DNA of 64,000 nt from an uncultured Cellvibrio sp. (GTDB lineage: Bacteria > Pseudomonadota > Gammaproteobacteria > Pseudomonadales > Cellvibrionaceae). The stretch covers positions 3,406 to 67,405 of the forward strand of contig CAMLML010000015.1 of the NCBI GenBank assembly GCA_946481095.1. Direction: 5' to 3'. The position numbers and the translations under genes are program-made. The notes under the pieces were generated by a model that ran no database searches, had not been told where the DNA came from, and saw only the letters and a program-made list of their open reading frames with translations. Of this stretch, positions 1 to 9,961 are shown in pieces (positions within the stretch are counted from its first letter, which is position 1; each line of letters starts with the position of its first letter).

Positions 1-1620
1 TCTTATTTTTCCAGATCAATAGAAGAAACCTTGCAACGATACGAAAAACATACCAATTCCAAAACCATTGTTTTCGACATCAACAGACCCTACACCGAAA
101 AAGCCACTGCCCTGCGTTATCTTTATCTTAACGTTGAAAAAGATGCCGAAGAAAGGAAAAAAAGCGGCAAGATTGGCTGGAACTTTTATGACAACAAATT
201 CGAACTCATACTCGGTCTCATCGGCAAACCTTCCACAGAAATATCTGTGAGTCAAAATCTGCAAGATGAACTCAACGAATATAAAACAGAAAGCAAAGCA
301 GTGATTGGCAAGCTGAAAGACATTATTAAGTCATTGCAAAATAGCATTCAGGATGGGGCTTCATTAATCCCACCAAAAGAATACAAAGAAATTTTGGACT
401 CCGTTATATCCAATGAAAATCTGGACAAAATACGGATTCTATTTGATGAGATGAAAAGCTTTTCGGATAACTATCAACCGCAACAAAATAATTTTATAGA
501 AAAATCTATCAACACGCTGGAATATGAAGTTGAGAGTTCAGATAGATTTATAACCAATCTGCGCAGTGATACAGATCAAAACTCATCTGCCAAGATGCAT
601 GAAATCAATAAATTAAAAGAAAGTAACAAAGTCCAACGGAGTATTATCTCCAATTTGGAACAAGAGATTTCCATGTTAAGGGAATCTATTGATGTCAACA
701 CCACTCAAGAAGTTCGGGATACCAAAGAGCAAGAAATCAGCCGCTTGGAGCGTATAGTTAAAGAATACGAAGGGTGTGTTGTTATTCTTGAAGATCAAAT
801 CAGTGATTTATACACCCGCCTTGAACAAAAAACCAAAGAAACTGTTGTTCAAGAAAAAACAGAATCCAATCAGGATTTACAAACGCTTAATGCCGAACTG
901 CAGAATGTTTCCAAACGAATGGATAGTATTGCCAATGATTACCGCCAGGCAGTAGCCGTCAACCGTGCGATTTATAATTTTAGTCAATGCAAAACTATTA
1001 AAGATATTGCCAATCTTATAGTCAAATTACTTAAAGAATTTAACATTGCAGCTGGATTTTATATTTACTCACCCGTTGGCAAGGCCGATTATTTTCCATC
1101 ACTTCTGTTTAATGACACACTCAAACGCCTGGTAAAAAATTCAGCACAGAAAGACCACATAGGGCAGATCAACAATAACACGCTATTTGTCGCCCAAGGG
1201 ATCAAGTTAATTATCTTCCCATCAGAGGGTGAGGCAGATTCAATTAACTCCACCATCAGCGGATTGGTTTGTATCGCTGGCGAGAATATTCAAAGACTGG
1301 AAAGCACCTATGCGATCAAGAAGAACATTACCAATACGGATGGTTGGATCAGTCTGGCCAAAAATAAAATTGCCAACATAGACATACAATTTTCTTATCA
1401 AGCAGAAGAAAGTAAAAAAATCTACAATCAATTCATTACCGATTTAAAAAAATCCTATCAGCATCTGGATTTAAAAGGTGAAGGAGCTGTGATGCTGGAC
1501 AATGCGATTAATGAATATGAAGCACGCATGCAATTATTATTATCAGGCGGCGATGTTATTGATAAAGAACTGGAAAAGCTGACCAATCATTTGGCCACAC
1601 TGAAATTACAAAACCATTAA
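1..1620 (+). CDS. Coiled-coil protein with GAF-like C-terminal region, 5'-truncated by the window edge
   Basis: The frame is open to base 1, so the true start is probably outside the window; the first in-window start-like codon is a TTG at 31 with no convincing ribosome-binding site. Counting from that TTG, residues 1-65 form a small alpha/beta segment that I do not recognise. Residues about 75-110 and 160-300 are rich in E, K, Q and L with heptad-like spacing, as in a long coiled coil. Residues about 305-440 alternate helices and hydrophobic strands in a GAF-like pattern. The last 80 residues are helical. No signal peptide or membrane segment is seen, so it is probably cytoplasmic. A signalling role is only inferred from the architecture. 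Its stop overlaps the convergent queC stop by 4 nt. Confidence 0.6.
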   Translation, partial: SYFSRSIEETLQRYEKHTNSKTIVFDINRPYTEKATALRYLYLNVEKDAEERKKSGKIGWNFYDNKFELILGLIGKPSTEISVSQNLQDELNEYKTESKAVIGKLKDIIKSLQNSIQDGASLIPPKEYKEILDSVISNENLDKIRILFDEMKSFSDNYQPQQNNFIEKSINTLEYEVESSDRFITNLRSDTDQNSSAKMHEINKLKESNKVQRSIISNLEQEISMLRESIDVNTTQEVRDTKEQEISRLERIVKEYEGCVVILEDQISDLYTRLEQKTKETVVQEKTESNQDLQTLNAELQNVSKRMDSIANDYRQAVAVNRAIYNFSQCKTIKDIANLIVKLLKEFNIAAGFYIYSPVGKADYFPSLLFNDTLKRLVKNSAQKDHIGQINNNTLFVAQGIKLIIFPSEGEADSINSTISGLVCIAGENIQRLESTYAIKKNITNTDGWISLAKNKIANIDIQFSYQAEESKKIYNQFITDLKKSYQHLDLKGEGAVMLDNAINEYEARMQLLLSGGDVIDKELEKLTNHLATLKLQNH

Positions 1621-2300
1621 TTTGCATATAACGTAGGATCAGCAATAGCGGCTTGAATAAATCCCTGCTTACGCAAACGACAGGAATCACATTTTCCACA
1701 AGCTCTGCCCGCATCATCCGCTTGATAACAGGACACCGTTAAACTGTAATCAACACCCAACTGAATTCCTTGTCGAATAATATCGGACTTGGTCATTTTC
1801 ATTAAAGGTGTTTGGATTGATAATTTTTTTCCTTCCACACCGGCTTTGGTTGCAAGGTTCGCCATTTTTTCAAATGCCTGAATATATTCAGGGCGACAAT
1901 CCGGGTAACCGGAATAATCCACTGCATTCACACCCACAAAAATATCCTGAGCTTGTAATACTTCCGCCCAACCCAGTGCTATGGATAAAAAAATAGTATT
2001 GCGTGCAGGTACATAAGTAACGGGAATTCCTTGTGTTTCCTGTTCGGGGACATCAATCAAATCATCGGTTAATGCCGAACCACCAATACTGCGTAAATCC
2101 AGTTTGATCAGTTTGTGTTGCAAACTTCCCAGCGAATTTGCGGTGCGCTCTGCTGCCAATAATTCTGCTTTATGTCGTTGCCCATAATCAAAACTCAAGG
2201 TGTAGCAGTCATACCCCTGACTTTTGGCAATCGCAAGGACAGTGGTTGAATCAAGACCACCGGAAATTAACACTACAGCTTTGGGTTGGTTTGATAGCAT
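1617..2300 (-). CDS. queC: 7-cyano-7-deazaguanine synthase QueC
   Basis: QueC converts 7-carboxy-7-deazaguanine to preQ0 using ATP and ammonia, in the pathway to queuosine in tRNA. The 227-residue protein has the PP-loop motif SGGLDS near residue 14, the SFDYGQRH segment that follows in this family, and a C-terminal zinc-binding cysteine cluster ([17 protein letters not shown], about residues 190-206). Length is normal for the family. The ATG start has a purine-rich AAGAGA about 7 nt upstream. It lies 33 nt downstream of queE on the same strand, so the two are probably cotranscribed, as in many Gammaproteobacteria. The stop overlaps the convergent coiled-coil gene by 4 nt. Confidence 0.96.
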   Translation of the reverse strand: MLSNQPKAVVLISGGLDSTTVLAIAKSQGYDCYTLSFDYGQRHKAELLAAERTANSLGSLQHKLIKLDLRSIGGSALTDDLIDVPEQETQGIPVTYVPARNTIFLSIALGWAEVLQAQDIFVGVNAVDYSGYPDCRPEYIQAFEKMANLATKAGVEGKKLSIQTPLMKMTKSDIIRQGIQLGVDYSLTVSCYQADDAGRACGKCDSCRLRKQGFIQAAIADPTLYAN

Positions 2301-2333
2301 GGAAAATCTCTTGAAAAGAAAACTGCAAAAAAA

Positions 2334-2984
2334 TTAATGCCCGGGTGCGTCATTCCATAACAACTTATGTAATTGCAATTGAAAACGAACCGGTAAATTA
2401 TCAGCCAAAATCCATTCCGCCAAATCAAGCGGTTTGATTTGGTTGAAGCTGGGGGAAAACAGAACCTCACCGACTTTGGATGCAAGCTGATGCTTATCCA
2501 ATTCGAATCTTGCCCATTCATAATCGGCGCGATCACAAATCACAAATTTGATTTGATCCTGAGGCGTTAACTGCTGCAAATTTTCCCAACGATTTCGGCC
2601 CACTTCACCTGAACCCGGTGTTTTTAAATCCATGACGCGACTGACCCTGGAATCCACCTCATCAATCGGCATAGCGCCACTGGTTTCGAGCGAAACCTGA
2701 TATCCCGCATCACAAAGTGCCTTGAGCAACACCAGACATTCACGCTGCGCCAAAGGCTCACCACCGGTTACACATACATATCGTGGTTGATAGGCTGCCA
2801 CTTTTTCAAGAATGGACTCCAGTGTCATGCGTTCGCCACCGTAAAAGGCGTATTCGGAGTCACAATAACCACACCGCAGGGGACATCCGGTCAAACGTAC
2901 AAACACCGTCGGTAAACCAACTGTTTTGGCTTCACCTTGAAGGGAGTAAAAGATTTCGGTGATTTTAAGACTGGACATGCGCAT
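2334..2984 (-). CDS. queE: 7-carboxy-7-deazaguanine synthase QueE
   Basis: QueE is the radical-SAM enzyme that contracts 6-carboxy-tetrahydropterin to 7-carboxy-7-deazaguanine, the step before QueC. The N-terminal ITEIFYSLQGE motif is characteristic. It is followed by the CPLRCGYC cluster (Cx3Cx2C) that binds the 4Fe-4S centre, and by VTGGEPLAQ for SAM binding. Length (216 residues) fits the family. The start is either the ATG at 2984 or the one two codons later (2978); neither has a strong ribosome-binding site. It is the first gene of the queE-queC pair. In many relatives queE follows tol-pal genes; here the upstream neighbour is a STAS protein instead. Confidence 0.95.
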   Translation of the reverse strand: MRMSSLKITEIFYSLQGEAKTVGLPTVFVRLTGCPLRCGYCDSEYAFYGGERMTLESILEKVAAYQPRYVCVTGGEPLAQRECLVLLKALCDAGYQVSLETSGAMPIDEVDSRVSRVMDLKTPGSGEVGRNRWENLQQLTPQDQIKFVICDRADYEWARFELDKHQLASKVGEVLFSPSFNQIKPLDLAEWILADNLPVRFQLQLHKLLWNDAPGH

Positions 2985-3044
2985 TAACTGCTATTGAAAA
3001 TAAACCAGGGAAATACAGAAAGGAGCGCAGTGTACTAGAGGGAA

Positions 3045-3683
3045 TTATTCGGAATCCATACCTTTTTGAATGACAAAATATTTATCCATGCCTGTCCAAC
3101 TCAACAATTTCCAGACATCCTGATTACAATTACTCAATTTTATTGCCTCGCGTGAAGAGTCTTTGCGTTCCTTGAAAAGTAATAACATACCCAAGCCGGT
3201 CATACTTAACACAGGTGTTGCCTTCAAATTAATCTCATACTCATTCACGTCTATTGTTGCCGTTTCCTCTAACAGGCGCCGCCATTGATCCCGCAGATTG
3301 TGATCAATATTGCCAACTATATTGATACGCAACCCATGACCGCTATTGATTGCTACCCAATCAACAAACGCCGTAACACTGGCCTTGGGTTTTATCATGG
3401 CTTTGTTTGTGGATGATTCAGCCCTTGCCGATTGAGAGGAGCCTTGCACCAACTGCTTGGGAGATTGCGCAGGTAACAGCCTCTTGATTCCGGGAGAAGA
3501 CCTCATAGCCTTGGTTCGATTGGATTTCCAACTGTCAGGCACAACATCATCCCAGCTGCTTTCAGCATCAGCGCTGGAAATCACCTCATCAATCAGTTTC
3601 CCTGCCTGCCGTTTTTGGCCTGCCTGCTCGGAATCTGCTCGAGAAATATGCCCTTCTTCAATAAAAGGGACTGAATTACGCAT
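3045..3683 (-). CDS. STAS-domain protein (anti-sigma-factor-antagonist-like)
   Basis: The C-terminal 105 residues resemble a STAS domain: alternating strands and helices beginning LRINIVGNID, with the loop TPVLSMTGLG, where the serine sits at the position phosphorylated in SpoIIAA-like antagonists. The N-terminal about 100 residues are polar, Ser/Lys/Gln-rich and probably disordered. STAS proteins usually bind an anti-sigma factor or kinase partner; none is encoded next to it, so the partner is unknown. I chose the ATG at 3683 because GGAG lies 5 nt upstream; a TTG six codons earlier has its purine run too close. It is divergent from the GGDEF-EAL gene across a 350-bp intergenic region. Confidence 0.75.
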   Translation of the reverse strand: MRNSVPFIEEGHISRADSEQAGQKRQAGKLIDEVISSADAESSWDDVVPDSWKSNRTKAMRSSPGIKRLLPAQSPKQLVQGSSQSARAESSTNKAMIKPKASVTAFVDWVAINSGHGLRINIVGNIDHNLRDQWRRLLEETATIDVNEYEINLKATPVLSMTGLGMLLLFKERKDSSREAIKLSNCNQDVWKLLSWTGMDKYFVIQKGMDSE

Positions 3684-4034
3684 AACAACTCCATCAGCCA
3701 ACTCTCTCTAAATGTAGATGAACAGCATGCTTTATCCAGTCAGGAAATTATCAAGCCATCACTGGACAAACCATGGCGCATGAATCAATATTCAAAAAGT
3801 TGTAGGTAATACCGTTTTGTAATATAAAAGCATGCTGTTAACTTATATAAGAATGGCAAAATAAATAACTAGCCGTCTTTTTTATGACAAGCGGCAGAGT
3901 TTTTATTATTTACGATAAGAAAAAAATCTAAGAATGGCTGGATGCCACTTCGGTTGTCACTGTTTTTTACCACACAAAAACGCTGTCAGTGAGCCTCTCT
4001 CTATTGGAGAGGAATTAACCAAAGTTGAGCGACT
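3684..4034. other. Intergenic region between divergent STAS and GGDEF-EAL genes
   Basis: This 351-bp stretch is AT-rich and carries no ORF that I would call. It must hold the promoters of both divergent genes; several TATAAT-like hexamers occur around 3820-3850, but none has a clear -35 partner. A short hairpin (CCTCTC then GAGAGG, about 3993-4011) sits about 24 nt upstream of the GGDEF-EAL start. I see no terminator, tRNA or riboswitch. Confidence 0.5.
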
Positions 4035-6332
4035 ATGCAAGAAAAAATAAATTCCCGGGGCATGAACTCCGGTGTTGACTTGATAAAATTTCAACAAATT
4101 TTCAAGGATTTGAATCATAAAAATATCGCCGAACGATTAGTCAGTATTGTTGTTACAGATGACATTATCTGTAATGCAATGCTTGTTACGTGGCGCGGCG
4201 CCAATTTTAATATTGAAGCAATTGCAACACTTATTGATGATTCTCCATCAATACAATCGATTCCCGTACCTCTTGGGCAGCAGGAATATCCGCCTCATGG
4301 GGTAATTGAAAAGGTGTTTGCAACCGGCGAAACCTGCCTGCTAAATCATGATGATGTCATCAAGCATGGCATTTGTTTTTCAGGGGAAAAAGTCAAATCC
4401 TGCTACATACTTCCCGTACTTGAAAAAAATAAAACACTGGCAGTGTTTTATATGGAATCACGGTTTGAAATTGCATCGCTGATTAAAGCGGTTTCCGAAT
4501 TGGAAACTCTCTGGACTGTGAGCCCGGTATTAATCAGGCAATTTATTGACATGTGGCACCACGAAGAACAAATGTTCAAATACAAGTTGGCGGAGCAAGC
4601 ACTTTGGGCGAGTGAAACCTATTTGAATGCAATACTGCGACATTCTCCCGCTTTAATTTCTGTAAAAGATTTGGAAGGTAATGTAGTCTTGGCCAGCGAG
4701 CATTTTAATTATATGGCCATGATGGATAGCAATGGATATGTTGGCAAAAATGTGTTTGATATCTATCCTAAAGATGTCGCGCAATCTATGTGGGACATAG
4801 AATCTGCAACCAGAACCAATCAACAAACTTATGAATTGGAATTGGATTTATTACACAAAGATGGAAGCCTTCACACTTATCTAATTGTGAAATTTCCGCT
4901 GCTCGACAAAGACAACCAGATTTTCGGTGTTTGTACAATTGGCACCGACATTACCGAACGCAAGCTGGCTGAAAATGCACTGCGAGAACAGCAATCACGG
5001 TTGAACTATATGGCATTTCACGATTCGCTCACTGCACTTCCGAATCGCTCATTATTTTATGATCGTATATATCATGGATTGGCCAGAGCACGCCGCAGCA
5101 ACAGCAGGGTTGCGCTGATGCTGCTTGATATAGACAGATTTAAAATCATCAACGATAGCCTGGGCCATGATGCTGGCGATGTTTTATTAAAAATAATTGC
5201 CATGCGATTGAATGAAGGCGTACGTGACATGGATACAGTTGCGCGTTTGGGCGGTGATGAATTTGTGATTGTTCTGGAAGGCATTCAGGATCTGGATGAT
5301 GTTGTTTTTGTTGCAAACAAACTCCTGACAACTCTGGCAAGACCTCTTGAGGTCAGCGGCCACAGCATCACCACCACTGTTAGTGTTGGCGTCAGCATTT
5401 TTCCGGATGATGGTAAAGATACCGATGAGTTGCTAAAAAATGCCGACATAGCAATGTATAAAGCAAAAGAAGCAGGAAAAAATAATTGTCAGTTTTATAC
5501 CAAAGGAATGAATGCAACTGCTGTGAACTTCTTGCTGCTAGAAAATGATTTACGGCGCGCGATAGAACTCAATCAACTGATTCTGCATTATCAACCTCAA
5601 GTGGATTTGAGATCCAATGAAATAGTGGGTGTTGAGGCGCTGGTGCGCTGGCAGCATCCGGAAAGAGGATTAATTTCACCCGCACATTTTATTGCGCTGG
5701 CCGAAGAAACCGGATTGATAGTCCCCATGGGTGAATGGGTTTTACGCGAAGCCTGCAGACAACAAAAAGCATGGTTGGACAGTGGAATACATATAGGGAA
5801 AATGGCCGTTAATTTATCGCCCAGACAATTCAGGCAAAAAAATTTCCCTGAAAAAGTAGAAGCCATATTAAACAACCTGGGTTTAAGTCCTGAATATCTG
5901 GAACTGGAAATTACTGAAAGCTGCGCAATGGAGCACGCCGGTGAAACTATTAATCAACTTAACCAACTGAAAGAAATGGGTATGTATTTAGCCATTGATG
6001 ATTTCGGAACCGGCTACTCGTCGCTGGCATACCTGCAACGATTTCCTATCCAGAAGTTGAAAATTGATCGCAGTTTTATTCACGACATTCAGGACGATAT
6101 CAATGATGCAGCGATTGCCAAATCGATCATTGGTCTGGCCCATAATATGCAGATGATCGTCATAGCCGAAGGTGTTGAAAATACTTATCAGATTGAATGG
6201 CTGCGTAATAAAGGTTGTGATCAGGCTCAAGGGTTTCTCTACGCCAAACCTATGCCCGCAGAACAATTGGAAGAATATTTTATTGATGGCCGATTTCGTT
6301 TTGATGATCATTCAAAACTGCTAATTAATTAA
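4035..6332 (+). CDS. GAF-like/PAS/GGDEF/EAL cyclic-di-GMP enzyme
   Basis: A 765-residue soluble protein predicted to make and/or degrade cyclic di-GMP. In order: a GAF-like sensory region (about 20-170), a PAS domain (about 190-315), GGDEF (about 325-490) and EAL (about 505-755). The diguanylate cyclase signature RLGGDEF is intact near residue 406, and an RDMD inhibitory I-site lies five residues upstream of it. The phosphodiesterase motifs [34 protein letters not shown] and EGVEN are also intact, so either activity is possible; one may dominate in vivo. No membrane segment or signal peptide is seen. The ATG at 4035 is followed by another at codon 10; the nearest purine-rich run lies further upstream than ideal. 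A 29-nt gap separates it from tcdA. Confidence 0.93.
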   Translation: MQEKINSRGMNSGVDLIKFQQIFKDLNHKNIAERLVSIVVTDDIICNAMLVTWRGANFNIEAIATLIDDSPSIQSIPVPLGQQEYPPHGVIEKVFATGETCLLNHDDVIKHGICFSGEKVKSCYILPVLEKNKTLAVFYMESRFEIASLIKAVSELETLWTVSPVLIRQFIDMWHHEEQMFKYKLAEQALWASETYLNAILRHSPALISVKDLEGNVVLASEHFNYMAMMDSNGYVGKNVFDIYPKDVAQSMWDIESATRTNQQTYELELDLLHKDGSLHTYLIVKFPLLDKDNQIFGVCTIGTDITERKLAENALREQQSRLNYMAFHDSLTALPNRSLFYDRIYHGLARARRSNSRVALMLLDIDRFKIINDSLGHDAGDVLLKIIAMRLNEGVRDMDTVARLGGDEFVIVLEGIQDLDDVVFVANKLLTTLARPLEVSGHSITTTVSVGVSIFPDDGKDTDELLKNADIAMYKAKEAGKNNCQFYTKGMNATAVNFLLLENDLRRAIELNQLILHYQPQVDLRSNEIVGVEALVRWQHPERGLISPAHFIALAEETGLIVPMGEWVLREACRQQKAWLDSGIHIGKMAVNLSPRQFRQKNFPEKVEAILNNLGLSPEYLELEITESCAMEHAGETINQLNQLKEMGMYLAIDDFGTGYSSLAYLQRFPIQKLKIDRSFIHDIQDDINDAAIAKSIIGLAHNMQMIVIAEGVENTYQIEWLRNKGCDQAQGFLYAKPMPAEQLEEYFIDGRFRFDDHSKLLIN

Positions 6333-6361
6333 AATCGGCGCGTGAATAGAATTATCGGCCT

Positions 6362-7165
6362 ATGAAAAATACTTTATCGGAATCCTATCAACAACGATTT
6401 GGCGGTATTGCCAGACTTTATGGACAAGAAGCATTAACCGCTTTGTCTCAAGCGCATTTTGTATTAATTGGTTTGGGCGGGGTCGGCACCTGGGTTGCTG
6501 AAGCACTTGCGCGTTCCGGTGTTGGCAAAATTACACTGATTGAAATGGACGAAGTTTGCACCACCAATACCAATCGACAACTTCATGCGTTGCAATCCAC
6601 TATTGGCAAATCCAAAAATCAAATTATCACCGAACGATTAAAAGATATTAATCCGGATATGATTGTGGAATCAGTGGAAGACTTTCTCGATGAGAAAAAC
6701 ATGACCCATCTAATCGGTTCACAACACCATGTCGTCATTGATGCAATTGATGCCGCTCACATTAAAGCTCGCCTAGTATCTTATTGTTTGGCAATTAAAG
6801 TCAGATTGATAACCATAGGTTCATCGGGGGGCAAAACCGATCCACAGAAAATTAAAGTCGCCGATTTGGGCCACACTGAAAATGACCCGATGCTCGCCAA
6901 AATTCGCACACAACTTTATCGTCATTTTAATTTTTCCCGCGATGCCAATCGAAAGTTTCGCGTCGATGCAGTTTACTCCACCGAACAAATGGTTTACCCC
7001 AAACCGGATGGCAGCGTCTGCATGAGCAAACAATTTTTACAGGATGGCGTGAAACTGGATTGTGCAGGTGGATTTGGATCAAGCGTAATGGTGACAGGCA
7101 CTTTTGGCTTTTTAGCCGCAACCAAAGCGATTGAACGATATTTGGAAAAAAGAAATTTATTGTAG
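6362..7165 (+). CDS. tcdA: tRNA threonylcarbamoyladenosine dehydratase TcdA
   Basis: TcdA (also CsdL) is an E1-like enzyme that uses ATP to cyclise t6A37 of ANN-decoding tRNAs to ct6A. The start RFGGIARLYGQEAL is the family hallmark. It is followed by the nucleotide-binding GLGGVGTWVAEAL, then DEVCTTNTNRQ, a ThiF/MoeB-type ATP-binding segment. Length (267) matches characterised TcdA. It is on the same strand as the GGDEF-EAL gene, 29 nt downstream, and may be cotranscribed. Its final codons run into an inverted repeat beginning at 7162. Confidence 0.95.
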   Translation: MKNTLSESYQQRFGGIARLYGQEALTALSQAHFVLIGLGGVGTWVAEALARSGVGKITLIEMDEVCTTNTNRQLHALQSTIGKSKNQIITERLKDINPDMIVESVEDFLDEKNMTHLIGSQHHVVIDAIDAAHIKARLVSYCLAIKVRLITIGSSGGKTDPQKIKVADLGHTENDPMLAKIRTQLYRHFNFSRDANRKFRVDAVYSTEQMVYPKPDGSVCMSKQFLQDGVKLDCAGGFGSSVMVTGTFGFLAATKAIERYLEKRNLL

Positions 7166-7232
7166 GTTGGACAGCAGTACCCAACGCTTAAGCTTTATTG
7201 AGAGATTTGTTGGGCATTGCTGCCCAACCTAC
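7162..7232. repeat. Imperfect inverted repeat (REP-like palindrome)
   Basis: The left arm (7162-7185) begins GTAGGTTGG and the right arm (7209-7232) ends CCAACCTAC. The 24-bp arms differ at about three positions and enclose a 23-nt spacer. The right end reads CCTACGG, the same ending as the unrelated-looking palindrome at 24141-24209. It overlaps the last codon of tcdA and lies just before the small exported protein. It looks like a dispersed intergenic element rather than a terminator, because no T-run follows. Confidence 0.75.
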
Positions 7233-7261
7233 GGCCATTTACTTATATGGATTTGCACAAA

Positions 7262-7501
7262 ATGTCAAAAACCAAATATTTTTTGCTAATTTTGTTATGC
7301 ACAGTGCTGACAAACTGTTCAGCATTTTATTACGGATATACCAAAGAAGAATGGCAGAACCTTTCTCCTACCACTCAAGCTGAAGTTAAAGAAAATTATA
7401 AACGGATCGTGGATTCAAAAAATCAATTGCAAAACAACCGAGACATTGATGCACGCAACGAATCTTTTGAAGACTATGGAAACAAAAAAGCGAATGAATG
7501 A
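7262..7501 (+). CDS. Small exported protein, possible lipoprotein
   Basis: From the ATG at 7262 this is 79 residues. It has a lysine-containing N-terminus, a hydrophobic core (YFLLILLCTVL) and the sequence LTNCSA. The cysteine is where a lipoprotein would be acylated, but Asn at -1 is unusual for a lipobox, so cleavage by signal peptidase I is an alternative. The mature part is hydrophilic, helical and charged. In-frame upstream start codons lie inside the inverted repeat and are less likely. I recognise no family and infer no function beyond export. Confidence 0.6.
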   Translation: MSKTKYFLLILLCTVLTNCSAFYYGYTKEEWQNLSPTTQAEVKENYKRIVDSKNQLQNNRDIDARNESFEDYGNKKANE

Positions 7502-7534
7502 AAAATCTCCCTCCGCGCGCTCACGGAGGGAGAT
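7501..7534 (-). terminator. Rho-independent terminator of the symporter gene
   Basis: An 11-bp perfect stem (7505-7515 with 7524-7534) lies immediately after the symporter stop on the minus strand and is followed there by a T-run. The small exported protein gene ends on the opposite side, so it may also slow plus-strand transcription. Confidence 0.75.
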
Positions 7535-7539
7535 ATGGT

Positions 7540-9105
7540 TTACCACCAAACGGAATAGATAGCGACCAGAATTGCAACCACACCTAATGCAGCAATATTA
7601 AAACCGGTAGTGGTTTTAAAACTGACACCGGAAAGATCGATTGCGTTGGCTTGATTTTTTGCACCGCTCATTAATGTCACCAATACTGCCAAACCTGTAC
7701 AAAGAAGGAATACGATTCCGACCCGATCCATAAATGGAACATCTGGCAGGAAGAAATAGAAAATTCCTGACAACACAAACGAAGAAATTGCCGCTGCCAA
7801 TGCAGCCATAGCCGTTGCTTTTTTCCAGAAGAAACCAAACAAGAATATAACCACTATTCCCGGAGTAAAGAATCCGGTGAATTCCTGTATAAATTGAAAT
7901 GCTTGCTGGGATTTACCAACAAAAGGTTTCGCCAATAATACGGCTGTAATCATTGCTACAAGCGCAGTAACACGCCCTACCCACACCAATTTTTTCTCGC
8001 TGGCGTCCGGTGCAATTAATTTTTTATAAATATCCATGGTAAAGATAGTGGAAACACTGTTGCTCATGGAACTCAGTGAAGATGCTATAGCTGCCACTAA
8101 CGCAGCGAAAGCAATCCCCAAAACTCCGTGTGGCAAATACTTCATCATCTCGGGATAAGCCTGGTCTGGTTTCGACAAATCAGGAGCCAGCACTACAGCA
8201 CAAATACCTGGCAACACAACAATTAGCGGTACAAATAATTTTATATAGGCAGCAAACGCCATACCTTTTTGTGCCTCCTGAACACTTTTTGCAGCCAATG
8301 CACGCTGAATAATGTATTGGTTAAATCCCCAATAACTGATATTCATTATCCATAAACCACCAATCAACACTGATATGCCCGGCAAATCTTTATAAAATGG
8401 ATTATCTTTTGACAAAATCATGTCGAACTTTTCAGGTGCTTTATCCAACAAAATAGAAAAACCTTCGACAACTCCATTGCCTGATGAAATTTGATTGAGC
8501 GCGAGATAACTGACAAACAAACCACCCAGAATCAGCAAAATAACCTGAATAATATCCGTCATCGCAACTGCTTTCAGACCACCATATATCGAATAGGTAA
8601 TCGAAAAAAGAGCCAGAAAAACCATACCGTAAATCATGTCCACGCCCAAAAATTGGGAGATCGCCAGAGAACCCAAATAAAGAACGGAAGTTAAATTCAC
8701 AAATACATACAGCGCCAGCCAGAAGATGGCCATTACTGTTCTCACTCTACCGTCATAACGCTGCTCAAGAAACTGCGGCATGGTGGTAATATTTTTTGCC
8801 AGAAAAACCGGTATGAAATATTTTGCAATAATAATCAGGGTAATCGCTGCCATTAATTCGTATGCCGCGATCCCCATACCGATAACAAAACCGGAACCTG
8901 ACATACCAATAATTTGTTCAGCTGAAATATTCGATGCAATTAATGAAGCTCCTATCGCCCACCAGGGCAAGGAGCGGCTTGCCATAAAATAATCCGATGC
9001 ATTTTTATCATGACCTTTTTCATCCCTTGAAACCCAATAAGCAACAAAAAGTAAAATGATGGTGTAGGCAACCAGAACACCTATATCAAGCGAATTTAAA
9101 ATCAT
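7540..9105 (-). CDS. Sodium/sugar symporter, SSS family, vSGLT-like
   Basis: A 521-residue inner-membrane protein with about 14 hydrophobic segments, predicted to import a sugar with Na+. From memory, its sequence runs closely parallel to the Vibrio Na+/galactose transporter vSGLT: ASNISAEQIIGMSGSG in TM1-2, LTSVLYLG, YSIYGGL, YWGFNQYIIQRALAAKS, VFTMDIYK-like IFTMDIYK, and QFIQEFTG. Residues that contact sugar in vSGLT (Asn and Glu of SNISAEQ, Glu of AAYELM, Gln of QFIQEF) appear present. A good ribosome-binding site (CTGGAG) lies 5 nt before the ATG. It is downstream of an SDR sugar dehydrogenase with a 32-nt gap, suggesting uptake followed by oxidation of one sugar, perhaps galactose. The exact substrate is inferred. 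Confidence 0.88.
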   Translation of the reverse strand: MILNSLDIGVLVAYTIILLFVAYWVSRDEKGHDKNASDYFMASRSLPWWAIGASLIASNISAEQIIGMSGSGFVIGMGIAAYELMAAITLIIIAKYFIPVFLAKNITTMPQFLEQRYDGRVRTVMAIFWLALYVFVNLTSVLYLGSLAISQFLGVDMIYGMVFLALFSITYSIYGGLKAVAMTDIIQVILLILGGLFVSYLALNQISSGNGVVEGFSILLDKAPEKFDMILSKDNPFYKDLPGISVLIGGLWIMNISYWGFNQYIIQRALAAKSVQEAQKGMAFAAYIKLFVPLIVVLPGICAVVLAPDLSKPDQAYPEMMKYLPHGVLGIAFAALVAAIASSLSSMSNSVSTIFTMDIYKKLIAPDASEKKLVWVGRVTALVAMITAVLLAKPFVGKSQQAFQFIQEFTGFFTPGIVVIFLFGFFWKKATAMAALAAAISSFVLSGIFYFFLPDVPFMDRVGIVFLLCTGLAVLVTLMSGAKNQANAIDLSGVSFKTTTGFNIAALGVVAILVAIYSVWW

Positions 9106-9137
9106 ACTGACTCCAGATTATTGACCTTTATTATTAA

Positions 9138-9923
9138 TTACATTCTACCGCCATCGACAACGAACTCTTGCGCTGTAATCATCAGCGCATCATCCGATGC
9201 CAAAAACAAAGCAAGTTTGGCAACATCATGCGCTGCCAATCTTTTTTTAATACACATGCGATCTACCAATTTTTTTTCTTCCTGGGCAGTTAACCATTTT
9301 TCCAGTTGTTTCGGAGTTGCGACCCACCCCGGCAGTAAAACATTCACACGAATATTGTGTTCACCCATTTCTTTCGCCAGCGCTTTGGTCATGCCAATCA
9401 ATCCAGCTTTTGCTGTGATGTAACTCACCAGATTGTCCGACGCAAACCTGACATTAATTGAACTGATATTAAGTATGACACCGGCACCGGCGGCCACCAT
9501 CATCGGCATGACTGCTTGCGCTGCAAAAAATGCAGGGTGCATATTAATCGACAGCGATTGCATCCATTCATCTTCGGCAATAGTTTCTGTGGTGTAACGT
9601 TGATCATTGGCAGCATTATTGATCAACACATGAATATTGCCTTGTTGTTGTTGAACCTTGCTGATAGCCGCTTGCATCATGATGGTATTACTCACATCAC
9701 ACTCAATAAAAAGTGGACGACTGAATCCTTTTTTTTCCATCTCATCGCAAAGTACAGCCGCAGCAGCTGCATCTATATCAACGAATGCCACTTTGGATTG
9801 CTGTGCAGCAAAAGCTTCAACCAAAGCAGCACCTATGCCAGTAGCACCCCCGGTAACAAATACAACTTTATTTGCCAGACTGGAATATTGTGTGTAACCC
9901 GTGTGTTTTGAATAATCCAACAT
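9138..9923 (-). CDS. SDR-family oxidoreductase, probable sugar 1-dehydrogenase
   Basis: A 261-residue classical short-chain dehydrogenase. It has the NAD(P)-binding TGGATGIG motif near residue 25, NNAAND, a catalytic Ser in ISSI and YITAK (YxxxK). The pattern NNAANDQRY, together with PGWVATPKQLEKW near the C-terminal substrate loop, resembles aldose 1-dehydrogenases acting on xylose, arabinose or galactose. It would oxidise the imported sugar to a lactone in the cytoplasm. It sits between a GntR/FadR regulator and a vSGLT-like symporter on the same strand. A near-perfect palindrome 18 nt upstream of the start may be an operator. The substrate is not fixed by sequence alone. Confidence 0.82.
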   Translation of the reverse strand: MLDYSKHTGYTQYSSLANKVVFVTGGATGIGAALVEAFAAQQSKVAFVDIDAAAAAVLCDEMEKKGFSRPLFIECDVSNTIMMQAAISKVQQQQGNIHVLINNAANDQRYTTETIAEDEWMQSLSINMHPAFFAAQAVMPMMVAAGAGVILNISSINVRFASDNLVSYITAKAGLIGMTKALAKEMGEHNIRVNVLLPGWVATPKQLEKWLTAQEEKKLVDRMCIKKRLAAHDVAKLALFLASDDALMITAQEFVVDGGRM

Positions 9924-9940
9924 AATTAATCTCTCTTCGT

Positions 9941-9953
9941 ATCGGTAACCGAT
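9941..9953. promoter_or_regulatory. Candidate operator palindrome upstream of the SDR gene
   Basis: The 13-bp sequence ATCGGTAACCGAT has 6-bp arms around a single central base. It lies between the GntR-type regulator and the SDR start, next to where a promoter for the SDR-symporter pair would lie. The shape recalls LacI-type operators (CGGT..ACCG); the local regulator is GntR/FadR type, so the cognate protein is uncertain. Confidence 0.45.
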
Positions 9954-9961
9954 TTTATTGC

